64,000 nucleotides of DNA, taken from contig NZ_CP090349.1 of NCBI RefSeq assembly GCF_021398735.1, positions 3,171,001-3,235,000 on the forward strand. Reading direction: 5' to 3'. Of this stretch, positions 32,443-43,446 are shown piece by piece. The translations under genes were made by a program, and so were the position numbers. Source of the DNA: Methylobacterium oryzae. GTDB lineage: Bacteria; Pseudomonadota; Alphaproteobacteria; Rhizobiales; Beijerinckiaceae. Position 1 is the stretch's first letter; each line of letters opens with the position of its first letter. Under the pieces are notes generated by a model, which did no database searches, was not told the DNA's origin, and was given only the letters and a program-made list of their open reading frames with translations.

Positions 32443-34059
32443 CTACGCCGCCCGCCAGCGCAGCCCGACGCTGTTGCCGATGGCCCGGCCGTAGAGCCCG
32501 GCGTAGTTGTCGGCGGCCTGGTCCCAGCCGAAGCGGGCCGCCATGGCCCGCCGCCGCATGGCGTTGAGCCGCTTCTTCTGGCCGAAGGCCTCCAGCGCCC
32601 GCCGCACCGCCGCCCCGAAGGACGCGGCCGAGGCCTCCCCGAAGGTGAAGCCCGTCACGCCGTCCTCGACCGTGTCGGCGAGGCCCCCGGTCCGCCGCAC
32701 GATCGGCAGGGAGCCGAAGCGCTGCGCGTACATCTGGGCAAGGCCGCAGGGCTCGAAGCGCGAGGGCATCAGCAGGAAGTCGCTGCCGGCGAACATCCGC
32801 CGGGCCTGCGCCTCCTCGAAGCCGACATGCACGCCGACCGCGTCGGGATGGCGCTTGGCCAACCCCTGCAGCGCCTGCTCGAACCGGCCCTCGCCCTGGC
32901 CGATCACCACGAGCTGGCCGCCCCCGGCCACGATGGTCTCGGCCGCCTGCAGGCTCAGGTCGATGCCCTTCTGGTGCACGAGGCGCGACACGATGGCGAA
33001 GAGCGGCCCGCGGGAGACCGCGAGGCCGAATTGCTGGCGCACCGCCTCCGTGTTGGCGCGCTTGCCCTTCCAGTCGTCGATCTCGAACCGCGTGGCGAGG
33101 TGCGGGTCGGTTGTCGGGTCCCAGGTCTCGTCGATGCCGTTGAGGATGCCGGCGAGCCGGCCCTGGCCGGCGCGGGTGCGCAGCAGCCCGTCGAGGCCGC
33201 AGCCCAGCTCGGGCGTCTGGATCTCCCGGGCGTAGGTCTCGCTCACCGTGGTGACCTGCGAGGCGTAGAAGATGCCGGCCTTTAGGAAGGAGAGCTGTCC
33301 GTAGAACTCGGCGCCGTCGACCTGGAAGGCCGAGTCCGGCACGCCGAGCCGGGGCAGGGCGTCCCGGGGAAACAGGCCCTGGTAGGCGAGGTTGTGGATG
33401 GTCAGCACGCTCGGGACCCGCCGGCCGCGCCACGCGAGATAGGCCGGCGCCAGGGCCGCCTGCCAGTCGTTGAGGTGCAGGATGTCGGCCGCCCAGTCGG
33501 GATCGGCGCCGGTGGCGAGGTCCGCCGCCGCGAGGCTGAGGCGGGCGAAGCGCAGGTCGTTGTCGCCGAAATCGCCGTGCTGGTCGCCGTAGGGCGTGCC
33601 GTCGCGCTCGTAGAGGTCGGGGCTGAGCAGGACGTAGATCCGCAGGCCGTCGGCCGCCTCGACCAGGCCGAGGTCGCAGGCGGGAATGCCCGCGAAGCCC
33701 TCGAGGCGGGCGACGACCGGGATCTCCGGGAAGGCGGCCCGGACCTGCCGGTAGCCCGGGATCAGGACGCGGATGTCGTAGTGCGGGACCAGGGCCCGGG
33801 GCAGGGCGGCCGAGACCTCGCCGAGGCCGCCGGTCTTCACGAAATCCGCCATCTCGGGCGTCGCGTAGAGGATGCGGCGGCGCAGCGAGGCCGGCCGGGC
33901 CGGAACCGGTACGGGACCGACGCCGTTCCCCTCGCCGGACGACCACTCGGCGAAGGGACTACCACGGCGCGCATCGAGCATCAGCATTGATCCTGGCCGG
34001 GCGGAATGCCCCGGTCTGGCAGTCGACCGGGCAGGCACGGCTGTCACGATCTCAACCAC
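32443..34059 (-). CDS. glgA: Glycogen synthase (GT5)
   Basis: GlgA elongates alpha-1,4 glucan from ADP-glucose. The bacterial GT5 signature lies near the catalytic domain start: RILYATPEMADFVKTGGLGEVSAALPRAL. Later come LHLNDWQAAL, TIHNLAYQG, the second-domain SRLVHQKG, and the donor-site region LMPSRFEPCGLAQMYAQR and RRTGGLADTV. I start at GTG 34059, which follows AAGGAG at eight bases, giving 538 residues. The family normally starts close to the KTGGL motif, so about 60 extra N-terminal residues are unexplained, and ATG 33987 is a good alternative. glgC is not in the window. Mycobacterial relatives (GlgM) can make maltose-1-phosphate, but those are GT4 enzymes, so ordinary synthase is the better call. 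Confidence 0.9.
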   Translation of the reverse strand: MVEIVTAVPARSTARPGHSARPGSMLMLDARRGSPFAEWSSGEGNGVGPVPVPARPASLRRRILYATPEMADFVKTGGLGEVSAALPRALVPHYDIRVLIPGYRQVRAAFPEIPVVARLEGFAGIPACDLGLVEAADGLRIYVLLSPDLYERDGTPYGDQHGDFGDNDLRFARLSLAAADLATGADPDWAADILHLNDWQAALAPAYLAWRGRRVPSVLTIHNLAYQGLFPRDALPRLGVPDSAFQVDGAEFYGQLSFLKAGIFYASQVTTVSETYAREIQTPELGCGLDGLLRTRAGQGRLAGILNGIDETWDPTTDPHLATRFEIDDWKGKRANTEAVRQQFGLAVSRGPLFAIVSRLVHQKGIDLSLQAAETIVAGGGQLVVIGQGEGRFEQALQGLAKRHPDAVGVHVGFEEAQARRMFAGSDFLLMPSRFEPCGLAQMYAQRFGSLPIVRRTGGLADTVEDGVTGFTFGEASAASFGAAVRRALEAFGQKKRLNAMRRRAMAARFGWDQAADNYAGLYGRAIGNSVGLRWRAA

Positions 34060-34331
34060 GGCCAATGCTCCTTCGCCGCGACGGTTCCGTTGCGACGCAC
34101 AAAATAGGCCACCGTGGTGATTAAGCGTCACTTACCTATGTGGCATCGCAGCGAGAAATCGCGCCGCCGCGGCGGATTTCGGCTTCTGGATACAGATCTT
34201 CGGCCCGGAACGACGGCGCCCGGCGTAACCGGACGGGTCCCGCACGTCCGTCTTCGCCCGATCGGCGGTGCCCGCTGAGCCCCTGATTCGGTCCCCGGTC
34301 TGACGGGTGCCGGAGCCGGGGCGGCCTCGCG

Positions 34332-35918
34332 TCACCCGGCGCGGCGCAGAATCACCCCCTCGGCGGGCTCCAGCGCGAGGGTGAGGCCGGCCGGCTCGCC
34401 CGCGCGCCCCGGACGGGTCGAGAGCAGCACGGTCCAGGCCCCCTCGGGGAGCGGCAGGTCCTGCGACGCCGCGCCGAAATTCAGGAGCACGCGCAGGACG
34501 TCCCCGTCGGCGAAGCGCTCGTAGGCGAACACCTCGGCGATCCCGAGCGGCACCTCGCGGTAGCCGCCCACGGCGAGCGCCGCGTGGTCGCGGCGCAGGG
34601 CGAGCAGCCGCCGGTGCAGGGTGAGCATCGAGCCCGGATCCGAGCGCTGGCTCTCGACGTTGCAGGCGGCCCAATCCGCCGCCAGCGGCAGCCAGGGTTC
34701 GGCCGTGGAGAAGCCGGCCTGGGGACTGTCGTCCCACTGCATCGGCGTGCGCTCCGGGTCGCGGCCGTGCCCGGGCTCGTTGTGCTCCCAGGGATCCCGG
34801 GCGCGGTCGGGCGGGATCGGCACGTGGCCGAGGCCGATCTCGTCGCCGTAGTAGAGGGTCGGCGTGCCCCGAAGGGTCAGCAGCAGCATCGCGGCGATGC
34901 GGGCCTGCGCCGGCCCGACCCGCGCGGCGATGCGCGGCTGGTCGTGGTTGCCCAGCACCCAGTTCGGCCAGCCGCCCTCGGGCAGGGCCGCCTCGTACTG
35001 CGCCACGAGGTCGGCCACCGCGTCGGCCCGCCACGGGGTCTGGATCAGCTGGAAATTGAACGGCAGGTCGGCCCCGGTCAGGTCCGGGCCGTAATAGGCG
35101 ACCAGCCGCTCCACCGGCAGGTAGATCTCGCCGATCAGCACGCGCTCGCCGTACTGGCGCAGCACCGCCCGCATCCCGGCGATCACGTCGAAGATCTCGG
35201 GCCGGTCGGCGGAGTAGACCTGGGTGAAGCGGTTGATCTCGGGCGAGCCCGGCGCGTAGTCGGGATTGGCCGGGTTGTCGCGGAATCCCGCATCCTTCAT
35301 CAGGTGCCAGATCACGTCGACCCGGAACCCGTCGACCCCGCGCTCCAGCCAGAAGCGGAGCACGTCGTGCATGGCCGCCCGCACCGCGGGGTTGCGCCAG
35401 TTCAGGTCCGGCTGCTCCGCCAGGAAGGCGTGGTAGTAGTACTGGCCGGTGGTCTCATCCAGCGTCCAGGCCGGGCCGCCGAAATTCGACAGCCAGTTGT
35501 TGGGCGGGCCGCCGCCAGGCGCCGGGTCGCGCCAGATGTACCAGTCCCGCTTCGGGCTCGCGCGCGACGACCGGCTCTCGGAGAACCAGGGATGCGCGAT
35601 CGAGGAGTGGTTCGGCACGAAGTCGAGGATCACCTTCAGCCGGCGCCGATGGGCCTCGGCCACGAGGGCGTCGAAATCGGCCAGCGTGCCGAACAGCGGG
35701 TCGATCCCGCAGTAATCCGCCACGTCGTAGCCGAAATCGGCCATGGGCGAGGGGTAGACCGGCGAGATCCACACGGCGTCGACCCCTAGCCATGCGAGGT
35801 AGTCCAGCCGCGCCGTGATGCCGGGCAGGTCGCCGACTCCGTCGCCGTTCGTGTCCTGAAAGGAGCGCGGATAGACTTGGTAGACGGTCCCGCGCTTCCA
35901 CCAGACGGTGTCGGTCAT
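34332..35918 (-). CDS. GH13 alpha-glucosidase / oligo-glucosidase
   Basis: This 528-residue protein has the alpha-glucosidase branch of the GH13 barrel. The N-terminus is WWKRGTVYQVYPRSFQDTNGDGVGDLPG, the calcium-binding-loop type of oligo-1,6-glucosidase and trehalose-6-phosphate hydrolase. Catalytic residues are D201 (GFRVDVIWHL), E264 (LIGEIYLP) and D326 (LGNHDQPR). It lacks a signal peptide. ATG 35918 has GAGGGG upstream, and a longer upstream reading of 100 codons is low-complexity. It probably releases glucose from maltodextrins made by phosphorylase, MalQ or TreY side reactions. It is followed by glgA on the same strand after 272 bases and is divergent from glgP. Confidence 0.88.
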   Translation of the reverse strand: MTDTVWWKRGTVYQVYPRSFQDTNGDGVGDLPGITARLDYLAWLGVDAVWISPVYPSPMADFGYDVADYCGIDPLFGTLADFDALVAEAHRRRLKVILDFVPNHSSIAHPWFSESRSSRASPKRDWYIWRDPAPGGGPPNNWLSNFGGPAWTLDETTGQYYYHAFLAEQPDLNWRNPAVRAAMHDVLRFWLERGVDGFRVDVIWHLMKDAGFRDNPANPDYAPGSPEINRFTQVYSADRPEIFDVIAGMRAVLRQYGERVLIGEIYLPVERLVAYYGPDLTGADLPFNFQLIQTPWRADAVADLVAQYEAALPEGGWPNWVLGNHDQPRIAARVGPAQARIAAMLLLTLRGTPTLYYGDEIGLGHVPIPPDRARDPWEHNEPGHGRDPERTPMQWDDSPQAGFSTAEPWLPLAADWAACNVESQRSDPGSMLTLHRRLLALRRDHAALAVGGYREVPLGIAEVFAYERFADGDVLRVLLNFGAASQDLPLPEGAWTVLLSTRPGRAGEPAGLTLALEPAEGVILRRAG

Positions 35919-36322
35919 GCTGCGCCCCTCGCATCGGCGGCCCACGCTTAACCGCTGACCCGCGCGCTGGCGACCGGCGATGGATGCGCCGAGAGCGCGC
36001 GCCGCGCGCGAAACGCCCCGACGCGGCGTCGCCCAGGGAATGGCTGCGGCCCCCAAAACCTGTGCGCATGCCCCTTGTGCAGGGCGACGCCGCGCGGCTG
36101 TGCCTGGAATGTCACGCCGCCCTGCCATATCTCCTCCGGCGTGCCCGTGCGCTCCGCCGGAGCGGCGCTGCCACGACTTCGCCGGAAGCCGACCGCATCG
36201 TCGGACGCTTCGGGGCACGGATCGCCCGTCCGTTCATGCGGCGGCAATCCATCAAAAGAGATAATCCGCCCACGATACCCCCGGCGCTAGAATCCGGGGC
36301 GACGACTTTGGGGGACCCGCAC
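35919..36322. promoter_or_regulatory. Divergent intergenic region, glucosidase / glgP
   Basis: This 404-base stretch lies between two divergent glucan-degrading genes. The part near glgP (about 36246-36300) is relatively AT-rich (ATCAAAAGAGATAATCCG) and probably holds its promoter. An open frame continues upstream of glgP through this region, but it loses codon bias and is not believed to be coding. Confidence 0.4.
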
Positions 36323-38860
<2,538 letters not shown>

Positions 38861-38869
38861 GTCGCCACC

Positions 38870-38895
38870 GGCCCGCTCCCGCGCGGGAGCGGGCC
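38870..38895. terminator. Perfect 26-base palindrome, bidirectional terminator
   Basis: Eleven-base arms (GGCCCGCTCCC and its exact complement) flank a GCGC centre, between the convergent stops of glgP and the chemoreceptor gene. Only ten bases separate it from the glgP stop and ten from the receptor stop. Confidence 0.75.
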
Positions 38896-38905
38896 TGCCC
38901 CGCCC

Positions 38906-40603
38906 TCAGGCCGCGCGCACGCCGTCCAGGAACCGCTCCACCTCCGCCGCGAGCCCCTCGGACTGACGGGACAGGGCGGTGGCGGCCGTGAGCACGTGGT
39001 CGGCCGCGACCCCCGTCCGATCGGAGGCCTCGGCCACCCCGGCGATGGTGCCGGTGACCTCCGCGGCGCCCCGCGTCGCCTCGGCGACGGTGCGCACGAT
39101 CTCCCGGGTCGCGGCGCCCTGCTCCTCCACGGCCGCGGCGATCGCGATCGCCACCCCGTTGATCTCGCGGATCCGGTCGATGATCGCGCCGATGGCGCCG
39201 ACCGCGGATCCGGTCACGCCCTGGATCCGGCCGATCTGCGCGGCGATCCCGTCGGTCGCCCGCGCGGTCTTCTCGGCCAGGGCCTTCACCTCGCCCGCCA
39301 CGACCGCGAAGCCGCGGCCGGCCTCGCCGGCCCGCGCCGCCTCGATGGTGGCGTTGAGGGCCAGCAGGTTGGTCTGCTCGGCGATGGACGCGATCAGCCG
39401 CACCACCTCGCCGATCTCGGAGGCCGCCTGCCGCAGCTCGGCCACGAGCCCGGCGGTCTGGTCGGCCTCGCCGACCGCCTGCTGGGCGAGCGCGGACGAG
39501 CCGCCCGCCTGACGGCCGATCGCCTGGATGGCGCTGCCGAGCCGCTCGGTCGCGGCCGCCACCGTGCCGATGTTGACCGCCGCCGCCTCGGCCGCCAGCG
39601 CCACCGCGCCGGACTGGCTGGCCGTCTCCTGGGCGGTCGCGGTCATCTGGTGGGCGGTGCCCTCGAGTTCGCCCGCGGCGGTCGAGACCCGGTCCACGAT
39701 CCTGGCCACAGCCGCCTCGAAGGTCCGGGCGAGGCCCATCGTGGCCTCCTTGCGGGCCGCGGCCGCGGCGGCGTCCGCGCGCCGCCGGCCCTCGGCTTCC
39801 GCCTCGGCGTTGCGGATGATCAAGCTCCGGATCGCCTCGACCGCCCGGCCGACCGCTCCGATCTCGTCGCCGCGCCGCGCCTCCGGGATCGTGGCCGCGC
39901 CGTCGCCCTGCGCCACGCGCCGCAGCGCGGCGACAAGGCGGTGGAGCGGCCGCGTGACACCGACCACGACGATGGCCGCGGAGAGTCCCAGGGCGACGAG
40001 CAGGCCCGCCACCGTGGCGCCGATCAGGACCGACCGGGCCTGGTCGGCCCCCTGCTGCGTGGCGATCTTCGCCTCGCCGAGGCGGGCCGCCGCCGCCGCC
40101 TCGTACGCCTGGGCCGCCCGGTCGAACTGCGCCCGGACCTCCCGGCTGGCGACCACGCCGACCTGGATCGCCGCCGGCCGGTCATTCCGGAGCGCGAGGT
40201 AGTTGGAGCGGTCGAGCAGGTCGAAATAGTCCCGGGCGACGGTGCCGATCTGGCGCTGCAGCGCCGCGATCTCCGCGCGCCGCGAGCCCTGTTCCAGCGT
40301 CTCGATGCCGTCGGCCACGGCCTTGACGGAGGCGTCGTAGCGCTTGCGGAAGAGGGGGATGTCGCCTTTCGGCTCGCCGATGATGAGGTTGCGGTTCATG
40401 AGGGCCGCATCGACGAATTTTTCGCGGACACGTGAGAAGATCTCGAGCCTCGCGAAATAGTAATCCACCAAAAATCTATCTCTCTCCTCGATCGCCCTGA
40501 GTTCTCTGAGCGAGTACGCGGCAGAGGCGGCGCACACGATCACCATGAACAAGAGCGGCGCGGACATTTTTACATGCAGGTTCGCATCGCGCAGGATCCG
40601 CAT
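38906..40603 (-). CDS. Methyl-accepting chemotaxis protein with four-helix-bundle sensor
   Basis: This 565-residue receptor has a membrane segment at about 13-30, a periplasmic helical domain of about 160 residues of the 4HB_MCP type (with [16 protein letters not shown]), a second membrane segment at 192-213, HAMP and the MCP signalling domain with [44 protein letters not shown] at the tip region. It should report ligand binding to CheA/CheW, which are not encoded here. The first codons and upstream 200 bases are markedly AT-rich compared with the rest of the window. It converges on glgP. Confidence 0.9.
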   Translation of the reverse strand: MRILRDANLHVKMSAPLLFMVIVCAASAAYSLRELRAIEERDRFLVDYYFARLEIFSRVREKFVDAALMNRNLIIGEPKGDIPLFRKRYDASVKAVADGIETLEQGSRRAEIAALQRQIGTVARDYFDLLDRSNYLALRNDRPAAIQVGVVASREVRAQFDRAAQAYEAAAAARLGEAKIATQQGADQARSVLIGATVAGLLVALGLSAAIVVVGVTRPLHRLVAALRRVAQGDGAATIPEARRGDEIGAVGRAVEAIRSLIIRNAEAEAEGRRRADAAAAAARKEATMGLARTFEAAVARIVDRVSTAAGELEGTAHQMTATAQETASQSGAVALAAEAAAVNIGTVAAATERLGSAIQAIGRQAGGSSALAQQAVGEADQTAGLVAELRQAASEIGEVVRLIASIAEQTNLLALNATIEAARAGEAGRGFAVVAGEVKALAEKTARATDGIAAQIGRIQGVTGSAVGAIGAIIDRIREINGVAIAIAAAVEEQGAATREIVRTVAEATRGAAEVTGTIAGVAEASDRTGVAADHVLTAATALSRQSEGLAAEVERFLDGVRAA

Positions 40604-40813
40604 TCCGTTCGATCTCCGCCGGCGTCACCGGCACAGCTTATCACACGCCACGAACAGGAAGCCACGATCGATCAGATCACTCTTCGCCCGCACGAGGACA
40701 CGAACCGATACGGAGACTAAATTTATAAGTATAGAGATCGAGAAATTGAATGCCATAAAGGTGCGTTATTCAAACGCTCGTGCCTGCATGACTATGCCCG
40801 AACGGGGCCGGGG
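40604..40813. promoter_or_regulatory. AT-rich intergenic region upstream of the chemoreceptor
   Basis: This 210-base gap between the SGNH hydrolase stop and the receptor start contains the most AT-rich stretch seen in the window (about 40705-40775, including CTAAATTTATAAGTATAGAG). It is the obvious promoter zone for the receptor. I see no gene or clear operator in it. Confidence 0.5.
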
Positions 40814-41878
40814 TCAGGCGCCTCGGACGAGCCCGAGCCGCAATCCGACGCGGCGCAGGCCGCGCCGCAGCCGGTGAAGCTGGCGCGCGGCGCGCGGGGC
40901 GAGGCCGAGTCTGCGCCGGCAGACGACGTGCGACACGCGCCCGATCCGCGGGCCCGGATCCGGCGCGCCCTTGCGCAAGGCGATGTCCGGGCGCTCCGCC
41001 GACTGCGCGATCGTCAGCGCGCGCGCCGCCGGGAGGGTCACGCTGCGGAACATCGCGCGCGTGTAGTAGGAGAACGCGTCGTAGGCGACGAGGGTCCGCG
41101 CCCGCCCGGTCGCCGGGTCCTCGACCGTCAGCGTGCCCGCCCGCGGCCCGTAGGTCACGAGGAGCCCGATCACGTCGCGGGGGCGCCCCAGGGGAACGGC
41201 GACGCGCGTGCCCTCCGGGATCTCCAGGAAGTCCAGCGGGATGCCGTTGCGGCGCAGGGCGAACCCGCAGGTCAGGCCGGGGAGGGCGCGCAGCGGCAGG
41301 GCCTCGAACCGGCCCGGCAGGGTCCGGAACCGGTCGATATAGGCCCGCCCCGGCGGCGGCGCGCGCAGGAAGCTGTAGACCAGGGTGCCGTAGAGGTCGG
41401 CGCCCGCCGGCGTGACGTGGGTCGCGTCCTTCAGCAGGTAGGTGATGTCGCCCGCGCCCGCGGCCGCCACCGGGGCGGCGATGTCGAGATAGGGGATCCC
41501 GTAGAGGGCGCGGTACTCCGCCAGCAGGCCGGCGACGGGCTCGGCCGCGTAGTCGACGCCGCCCTGGTGGAGGTTGAGGAAGGCGACAGGCAGGTCCCGC
41601 CGGGCGGTCGCCGCGAGGATGTCGTCGAGATAGGCCCGCATCGTCGCGCCGTCGAAGTAGCGGACGTTGCCGGTGAACAGCTCGAGGAGGACGCGGTCGC
41701 AGGGGAGCGCGTCGAGGATCTCGTCGATCAGGGCGGCGATGGAGGGCAGGGAATGGCCGCCCCAGCCGCTGCGGAGGAAGGTGACCGGGCGCCCCTCGGC
41801 CTCGGCCAGGGCGTTGGCCCGCTCGACGTAGCCCGGCAGCTCCGTGACGCTGTAGCCGAGGCAGAGGACGCGGATCAT
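40814..41878 (-). CDS. SGNH/GDSL-like hydrolase family protein
   Basis: The 354-residue protein opens with RVLCLGYSVTEL, matching the SGNH block I serine position (G-x-S in place of GDS). Block V is present as KDATHVTPAGADLYG (D-x-x-H at about residue 150). Between them LLELFTGNVRYFDG could supply block III. The second half (about 180-310) is a beta-rich region followed by an Arg-rich tail. SGNH enzymes act as esterases or O-acetyl transferases/hydrolases, often on surface sugars. No signal peptide is present. It follows the reductase gene by 88 bases on the same strand, and the true partner is unknown. Confidence 0.65.
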   Translation of the reverse strand: MIRVLCLGYSVTELPGYVERANALAEAEGRPVTFLRSGWGGHSLPSIAALIDEILDALPCDRVLLELFTGNVRYFDGATMRAYLDDILAATARRDLPVAFLNLHQGGVDYAAEPVAGLLAEYRALYGIPYLDIAAPVAAAGAGDITYLLKDATHVTPAGADLYGTLVYSFLRAPPPGRAYIDRFRTLPGRFEALPLRALPGLTCGFALRRNGIPLDFLEIPEGTRVAVPLGRPRDVIGLLVTYGPRAGTLTVEDPATGRARTLVAYDAFSYYTRAMFRSVTLPAARALTIAQSAERPDIALRKGAPDPGPRIGRVSHVVCRRRLGLAPRAARQLHRLRRGLRRVGLRLGLVRGA

Positions 41879-41966
41879 CGGGGCTCGGATCGGACTCAGG
41901 ATCGGCCCCGTGCGGCCGCTCCGGCGCCGGTAGCAGCCGGGCGCCGCCGCGTCGAGGCGACGCCGG

Positions 41967-42914
41967 TCAGTCGATCACGATCGGGTAGCAGCGGGCGCCC
42001 ACCGCGGCGGCGAGCACCTGCACGGCGCCGACCGTCGAGTGGTCGCCCGCCACGTGGACCACGTCGGTGGCGCGCAGGCTCGGCAGGTGGGCGCTGAGCG
42101 GGCCGGAGCGCACGTCCGGCGGCCGCTGGCGGCCGCGATCGGCGCAGAGCACGATCCGGCCGACGCCGGTGCGGCGCAGCCAGTCCAGGCTCTCGCGCAT
42201 GTAGAGGTCCAGGGCGTCGCGGGCGCCGACGGCCAGGGCCATCTCGCGGGCGGGCTCGACGTAGCGGGCCGCCCGGGCGATCGCCCAGATCGCGCCGAAG
42301 CCGGCGCCGGCCGCCACCAGCACGAGCCGGCCGCCCCCGGGGCGGTACTGCCCCCGGCCGACGGGGCCCTTGAGACGCACCGGCTGGTCGAGGCGGAGCC
42401 CGTCGAGGGGATCGCCCTCGGGGTCGCGGGCGACGTGGAACACCACGTCGTTGATCTCGGTCGTGCCGTCGAGCCGCAGGGTCGGGGACAGCGTCCGCGT
42501 CGGCAGCCCCGCGAAGGTCACCAGTGCCTGGTGGCCGGGCTCGCCGGTCGGGCGCCGGGTCAGGGTCGCGACGATCTCGAGGATGCCGGGACTGAGCCGG
42601 CGGATCTCCGTGACCGTGCCCTTGCGAACGGCGACGGGCGGCGGCGGCGCCTCCTCCTGGCCCTGGATCGGGGCGCCGGGGAGGGCCGGGCGCAGGGCCT
42701 CGGCCCGGGCCCGGCGGGCCGGATGGCGGCGGCCGGACGGCGCCGCGCTGCCCTGTGCGATCCCCTGAGCGATCCCCTGGCCGGCGAGCAGGTTGCCGGA
42801 CTGCGCCTGCAGCGGCGCGATCATGCCCTCGGCCAGCGCCGCCTCCAGCGGCGTGTCGCCGGTCGAGACGCGGACCGACCGACCGTTGACGACGAGCGAG
42901 CAGCGCGCCCCCAT
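41967..42914 (-). CDS. Ferredoxin-NAD(P) reductase-like flavoprotein with cysteine-free ferredoxin domain
   Basis: The protein is 315 residues. Residues 4-45 look like a plant-type 2Fe-2S ferredoxin domain (SLVVNGRSVRVSTGDTPLEAALAEG), but the cluster loop reads APLQAQSGNLLAG where C-x4-C-x2-C is expected, so no cluster can bind. After a linker, an FAD-binding barrel (from about 95, KGTVTEIRRLSPGI) and an NAD(P)-binding half (RLVLVAAGAGFGAIWAIARA, ending ARCYPIVID) follow the reductase pattern. ATG 42914 follows GGGAG at good spacing. It lies 29 bases after a small coiled-coil gene and is probably co-transcribed with it. Its oxidase partner is not apparent. Confidence 0.7.
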   Translation of the reverse strand: MGARCSLVVNGRSVRVSTGDTPLEAALAEGMIAPLQAQSGNLLAGQGIAQGIAQGSAAPSGRRHPARRARAEALRPALPGAPIQGQEEAPPPPVAVRKGTVTEIRRLSPGILEIVATLTRRPTGEPGHQALVTFAGLPTRTLSPTLRLDGTTEINDVVFHVARDPEGDPLDGLRLDQPVRLKGPVGRGQYRPGGGRLVLVAAGAGFGAIWAIARAARYVEPAREMALAVGARDALDLYMRESLDWLRRTGVGRIVLCADRGRQRPPDVRSGPLSAHLPSLRATDVVHVAGDHSTVGAVQVLAAAVGARCYPIVID

Positions 42915-42943
42915 GGCTCTCCCCCGCATGCCCTGGTGACGGA

Positions 42944-43339
42944 TCAGCGGGCGCGGATCAGGAGCGAGTCGACCAGGGCCGCCCAGCGCTCGCGGGTCGC
43001 GCGGACATCGTCGGTCGGGGCCGATTCGGTCAGGAGCTGGCGCTGCGCCCGCAGCGACTCGACCTCCTGCCGCTGGGCCCGGAGCACCGCCTTCATCACC
43101 TGCAACTCGGTCTCGAGGCGGACGATCGCGTCGGCCTCGGCCAGCGCCTCCGCGTCGTCCGCGGCCTCGTCGGCATAGGCGTCGGCGAACGCGTCGACGC
43201 GGCGCGGGTCGCGGAGGGGCATCCGGGTCCGGACCTGCTGCTCCAGCCGGACCGGCCGGGCCATCAGGCGACGCACGAGGTCCGAGCCGCCCGCCTGCTG
43301 GTAACGCCGTGCCGCCTCGGCCATCCGACCCATCCCCAT
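42944..43339 (-). CDS. Hypothetical coiled-coil protein
   Basis: This 131-residue protein has no membrane segment. Residues about 55-105 are rich in Ala, Glu, Leu and Gln with heptad spacing (RLETELQVMKAVLRAQRQEVESL), predicting a coiled coil. The start is ATG 43339, with in-frame ATGs at 43333 and 43324 as alternatives. I do not recognise the family. It is 29 bases upstream of the reductase gene on the same strand, which suggests a complex or shared regulation. Confidence 0.65.
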   Translation of the reverse strand: MGMGRMAEAARRYQQAGGSDLVRRLMARPVRLEQQVRTRMPLRDPRRVDAFADAYADEAADDAEALAEADAIVRLETELQVMKAVLRAQRQEVESLRAQRQLLTESAPTDDVRATRERWAALVDSLLIRAR

Positions 43340-43446
43340 CGCGGGCGCTGGAAGGCCCGCCTATCAACAGGAGCTTGATCGGACATGGTTAAGGCGGACT
43401 TAAACCGATCCGCAACTTTCGCCGGATCGGGTCCTGGGAGCAGCCC

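Noticed and set aside
33394..33990. Plus-strand frame of 198 codons opposite glgA
   Set aside because: Antisense shadow of glgA with no domain and no plausible start.
32443..34059. Reading glgA as a GlgM-type maltose-1-phosphate synthase because GlgE is nearby
   Set aside because: GlgM belongs to GT4, while this protein has the GT5 KTGGLGEV signature of ordinary bacterial glycogen synthase.
36101..36115. A CxxCH heme-type motif (CLECH) in an open frame upstream of glgP
   Set aside because: The frame lacks codon bias there, has no signal peptide, and lies before the well-supported GTG start of glgP, so it is chance.
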